Assembly: GCA_964653595.1 (NCBI GenBank)
Contig: CAZZHH010000005.1
Coordinates: 31,550 to 95,549, forward strand
Direction: 5' to 3'
DNA: 64,000 nt
Source: JBAXTE01 sp964653595
GTDB lineage: Bacteria; Bacteroidota; Bacteroidia; Bacteroidales; WCHB1-69
Shown piece by piece: positions 62,330-64,000 of the stretch; the stretch's first letter is position 1; the number at the start of each line of letters is the position of its first letter. Below the pieces are notes generated by a model, which saw only the letters and a list, made by a program, of their open reading frames with translations, had not been told where the DNA came from and made no database searches. The position numbers were made by a program, and so were the translations under genes.

Positions 62330-63793
62330 ATGGGAAAAGAGATTTGTAATTTAGAGCCTAAGGCATTGTGGGAAAATTTTTATAATATGTGTCAAATTCC
62401 TCATCCATCTAAACATGAAGATAAAATTCGTGCTTTCTTGGTTGATTTCGGTAAAGGTTTAGGATTAGAAACTACCGTGGACAAGGTTGGAAACGTAATT
62501 ATTCGTAAACCAGCAACTCCTGGGATGGAGAATCGAAAAGGGATTATTTTGCAAGGACATATGGACATGGTTCCACAAAAAAATAACGATAAAAAACACG
62601 ATTTTTTGGTTGATCCAATCGAAACCATACTTGGCTCTGATGGTTGGGTAAGTGCAAACGGAACTACCCTTGGAGCAGACAACGGAATTGGATGTGCTGC
62701 TGCAATGGCTGTTTTGCAAAGTAAAAATATTGCTCATGGTCCAATAGAGGTGCTTATTACAACAGATGAGGAAACAGGAATGACTGGTGCATTTGGACTT
62801 CAACCCAATATGTTGCAGGGTGATATTCTATTGAATCTCGACTCTGAAGATGAAGGTGAATTATATGTGGGCTGTGCTGGAGGAATAGATGGTGAATTTG
62901 TTTTTGATTATAAAACGGAAAGCGTTCCTGTCAATCATGAAGCATACAAAGTGAGCATCGGAGGACTAAAAGGTGGTCATTCGGGGATGGACATTGTTTT
63001 GGGTTTGGGTAATGCTAACAAGTTGATTGTTAGATTTTTATACGATGCTCTTAAGAGATTCCCTTTACGTATTGCGTCTGTAGAAGGAGGTAGTTTAAGA
63101 AATGCTATTCCTCGTGAAGCATCAGCTGTAATTTCTGCACCTAAAGGCCTTTCGGAAGATATTAAACAGTTTCTGTTTGAATTTTTCGACATCACTTCTG
63201 CTGAGTTATCTATCAGCGAGCCCGATTTTAAGATGACGATTGAGCCAGCCTCTACACCCGAGTCGGTTATTGAGGTGGATGTTGTAAATCGCGCATTGAA
63301 AGCTATTTATGCCTGTCCTAATGGTGTAATTCGAATGAGCGATGCAATGGAAGGTTTGGTAGAGACTTCTTCTAATTTAGCAATCATCTCAAGTGCAAAT
63401 AACCAAATTAAAATTAATTGCTTATTACGTAGTTCTGTAAACAGTGCAAAAGACGATTTGGCTTCTATGATGGGATGTGTTTTTGAATTGGCTGGTGCTA
63501 AAATTTTGTTTGAAGGTGGTTATCCAGGCTGGAAACCAAATCCAAATTCCCCAATCTTGGAAGTAGCAAAAAGAGTTTACCACGACAAATATGGAAAGGT
63601 TCCTCAAGTAAAAGCAATTCATGCCGGATTGGAATGTGGTTTATTAGGAGATGTATACCCTAAATGGGATATGTTGTCGTTCGGACCAACCATTCGTAAT
63701 CCACACTCTCCAAGAGAAAGAGTAAATGCTGAATCGGTAATTACATTTTGGGATTATTTGGTGGAAATTTTGAAAAATGTTCCTGTGAAATAG
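62330..63793 (+). CDS. pepD: Aminoacyl-histidine dipeptidase (PepD-like M20 peptidase)
   Basis: 487 residues. Splits Xaa-His and other dipeptides in the cytoplasm. Zinc-site residues are visible in GHMDMVPQ (His/Asp), GADNGIG (Asp), TDEETGM (catalytic Glu and metal Glu) and NLDSEDEGELYVG (Asp), with GGHSGMD and HAGLECGLLG following. The ATG at 62330 (MGKEICNLEPK) fits PepD homologues; a TTG 60 bases upstream is rejected because it lies in the likely promoter. It is the last gene of the window and completes the peptide breakdown begun by DPP7 and DPP IV. Confidence 0.92.
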   Translation: MGKEICNLEPKALWENFYNMCQIPHPSKHEDKIRAFLVDFGKGLGLETTVDKVGNVIIRKPATPGMENRKGIILQGHMDMVPQKNNDKKHDFLVDPIETILGSDGWVSANGTTLGADNGIGCAAAMAVLQSKNIAHGPIEVLITTDEETGMTGAFGLQPNMLQGDILLNLDSEDEGELYVGCAGGIDGEFVFDYKTESVPVNHEAYKVSIGGLKGGHSGMDIVLGLGNANKLIVRFLYDALKRFPLRIASVEGGSLRNAIPREASAVISAPKGLSEDIKQFLFEFFDITSAELSISEPDFKMTIEPASTPESVIEVDVVNRALKAIYACPNGVIRMSDAMEGLVETSSNLAIISSANNQIKINCLLRSSVNSAKDDLASMMGCVFELAGAKILFEGGYPGWKPNPNSPILEVAKRVYHDKYGKVPQVKAIHAGLECGLLGDVYPKWDMLSFGPTIRNPHSPRERVNAESVITFWDYLVEILKNVPVK

Positions 63794-63801
63794 GAAAATT
63801 G

Positions 63802-63918
63802 GAAAGAGCTATTCTAAAAAAAGTATGACATAAAATAATTATTGTTTATATCCTTTTTGTTAATTTATGAACAATAGATAATTATACGTGTTTACAAGGA
63901 ACAAGGAATAGCTCTTTC
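63802..63918. repeat. 13-bp inverted repeat enclosing a possible structured region
   Basis: GAAAGAGCTATTC and GAATAGCTCTTTC are perfect inverted copies 91 bases apart. Between them ATTATTGTTTAT can pair with ATGAACAATAGATAAT with one bulge, so the whole 117 bases can fold into a long interrupted stem. No coding sequence is present from 63794 to the end of the window. Confidence 0.45.
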
Positions 63919-64000
63919 TGTTTATTGTATATAATTTAAGTATTTCCTTAAATCCGCAGAAAGTTATCAACAAAAGCGGCTAAAACATTGTGTATAAATA

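Noticed and set aside
1..64000. CRISPR arrays, prophage, integrase or transposase genes
   Set aside because: No spaced repeats and no phage, integrase or transposase reading frames were seen; the only mobile-element candidate is the GIY-YIG cassette.

Overview
The window comes from the chromosome of an AT-rich member of the Bacteroidota, probably a Bacteroidia-like, peptide-degrading anaerobe or facultative organism; I cannot name a genus. The evidence is: promoter elements of the Bacteroidota type (TAnnTTTG at -7, TTTG or TTG near -33) instead of sigma70 boxes; type IX secretion (T9SS) parts and cargo (PorQ, a PorV-like paralogue, type A-like and type B C-terminal sorting domains); S46 and DPP IV dipeptidyl peptidases; the ftsX-DUF3098-uppP-truB-queA cluster; and a bacterial GGGP synthase. 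There is no CRISPR array, prophage or rRNA operon.

Layout. 1-2.3 kb (-): DUF5777-like barrel (cut by the window edge), haem c lipoprotein, small membrane protein, deoxynucleoside kinase, tRNA-Leu(CAA). 2.4-7.6 kb: prs (+), DPP7-type S46 peptidase (-), a gene-poor 0.8-kb stretch with two orphan hairpins, a PlsC-like acyltransferase (+). 7.6-14.6 kb (-): Wzi-like barrel, porQ, another barrel, pth, ClC antiporter, small membrane and TPR proteins. 14.8-20.3 kb (-): S41 peptidase, YcxB-like protein, FN3 protein with a type B sorting domain, M16 peptidase lacking the zinc motif. 20.3-26.8 kb (-): a tight run of GGGPS, DPP IV, ECF sigma, zinc M16 peptidase, second ECF sigma, and a membrane-anchored anti-sigma-like protein that ends in a type B sorting domain.

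26.9-34.8 kb: rbfA, methyltransferase, LolE-like permease and sppA (+); glutathione peroxidase, rubrerythrin-like protein and ahcY (-); phosphopantetheinyl transferase (+). 35.2-44.8 kb (+): small lipoprotein, then TonB-dependent receptor, 1408-residue secreted protein with a T9SS-type C-terminus and PorV-like barrel, which look like one dedicated surface machine. 44.8-49.2 kb: greA with a hairpin-rich leader, HIT protein, ruvC, flippase-like protein, glycosyltransferase, ispD. 49.2-54 kb (-): queA, truB, uppP, DUF3098, ftsX, ComF. 54.1-55.1 kb (+): coiled-coil membrane protein.

55.15-55.87 kb holds a tRNA-Ala(GGC) broken by a 100-N assembly gap and followed by a 493-bp cassette whose only gene is a GIY-YIG nuclease, bounded by copies of the tRNA 3' end plus terminator. 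56-63.8 kb: thpR, LysE-type exporter, GH3 protein, EEP phosphatase-like protein, UMF1-type MFS transporter, TrmH-type methyltransferase and pepD, then a gene-free end with a 13-bp inverted repeat.

Three loci stand out: the sigma/anti-sigma pair carrying a secretion-sorting domain, the TonB receptor/T9SS cargo/PorV paralogue set, and the tRNA-Ala GIY-YIG cassette. All functional statements are read from sequence and family memory; no database search was run.
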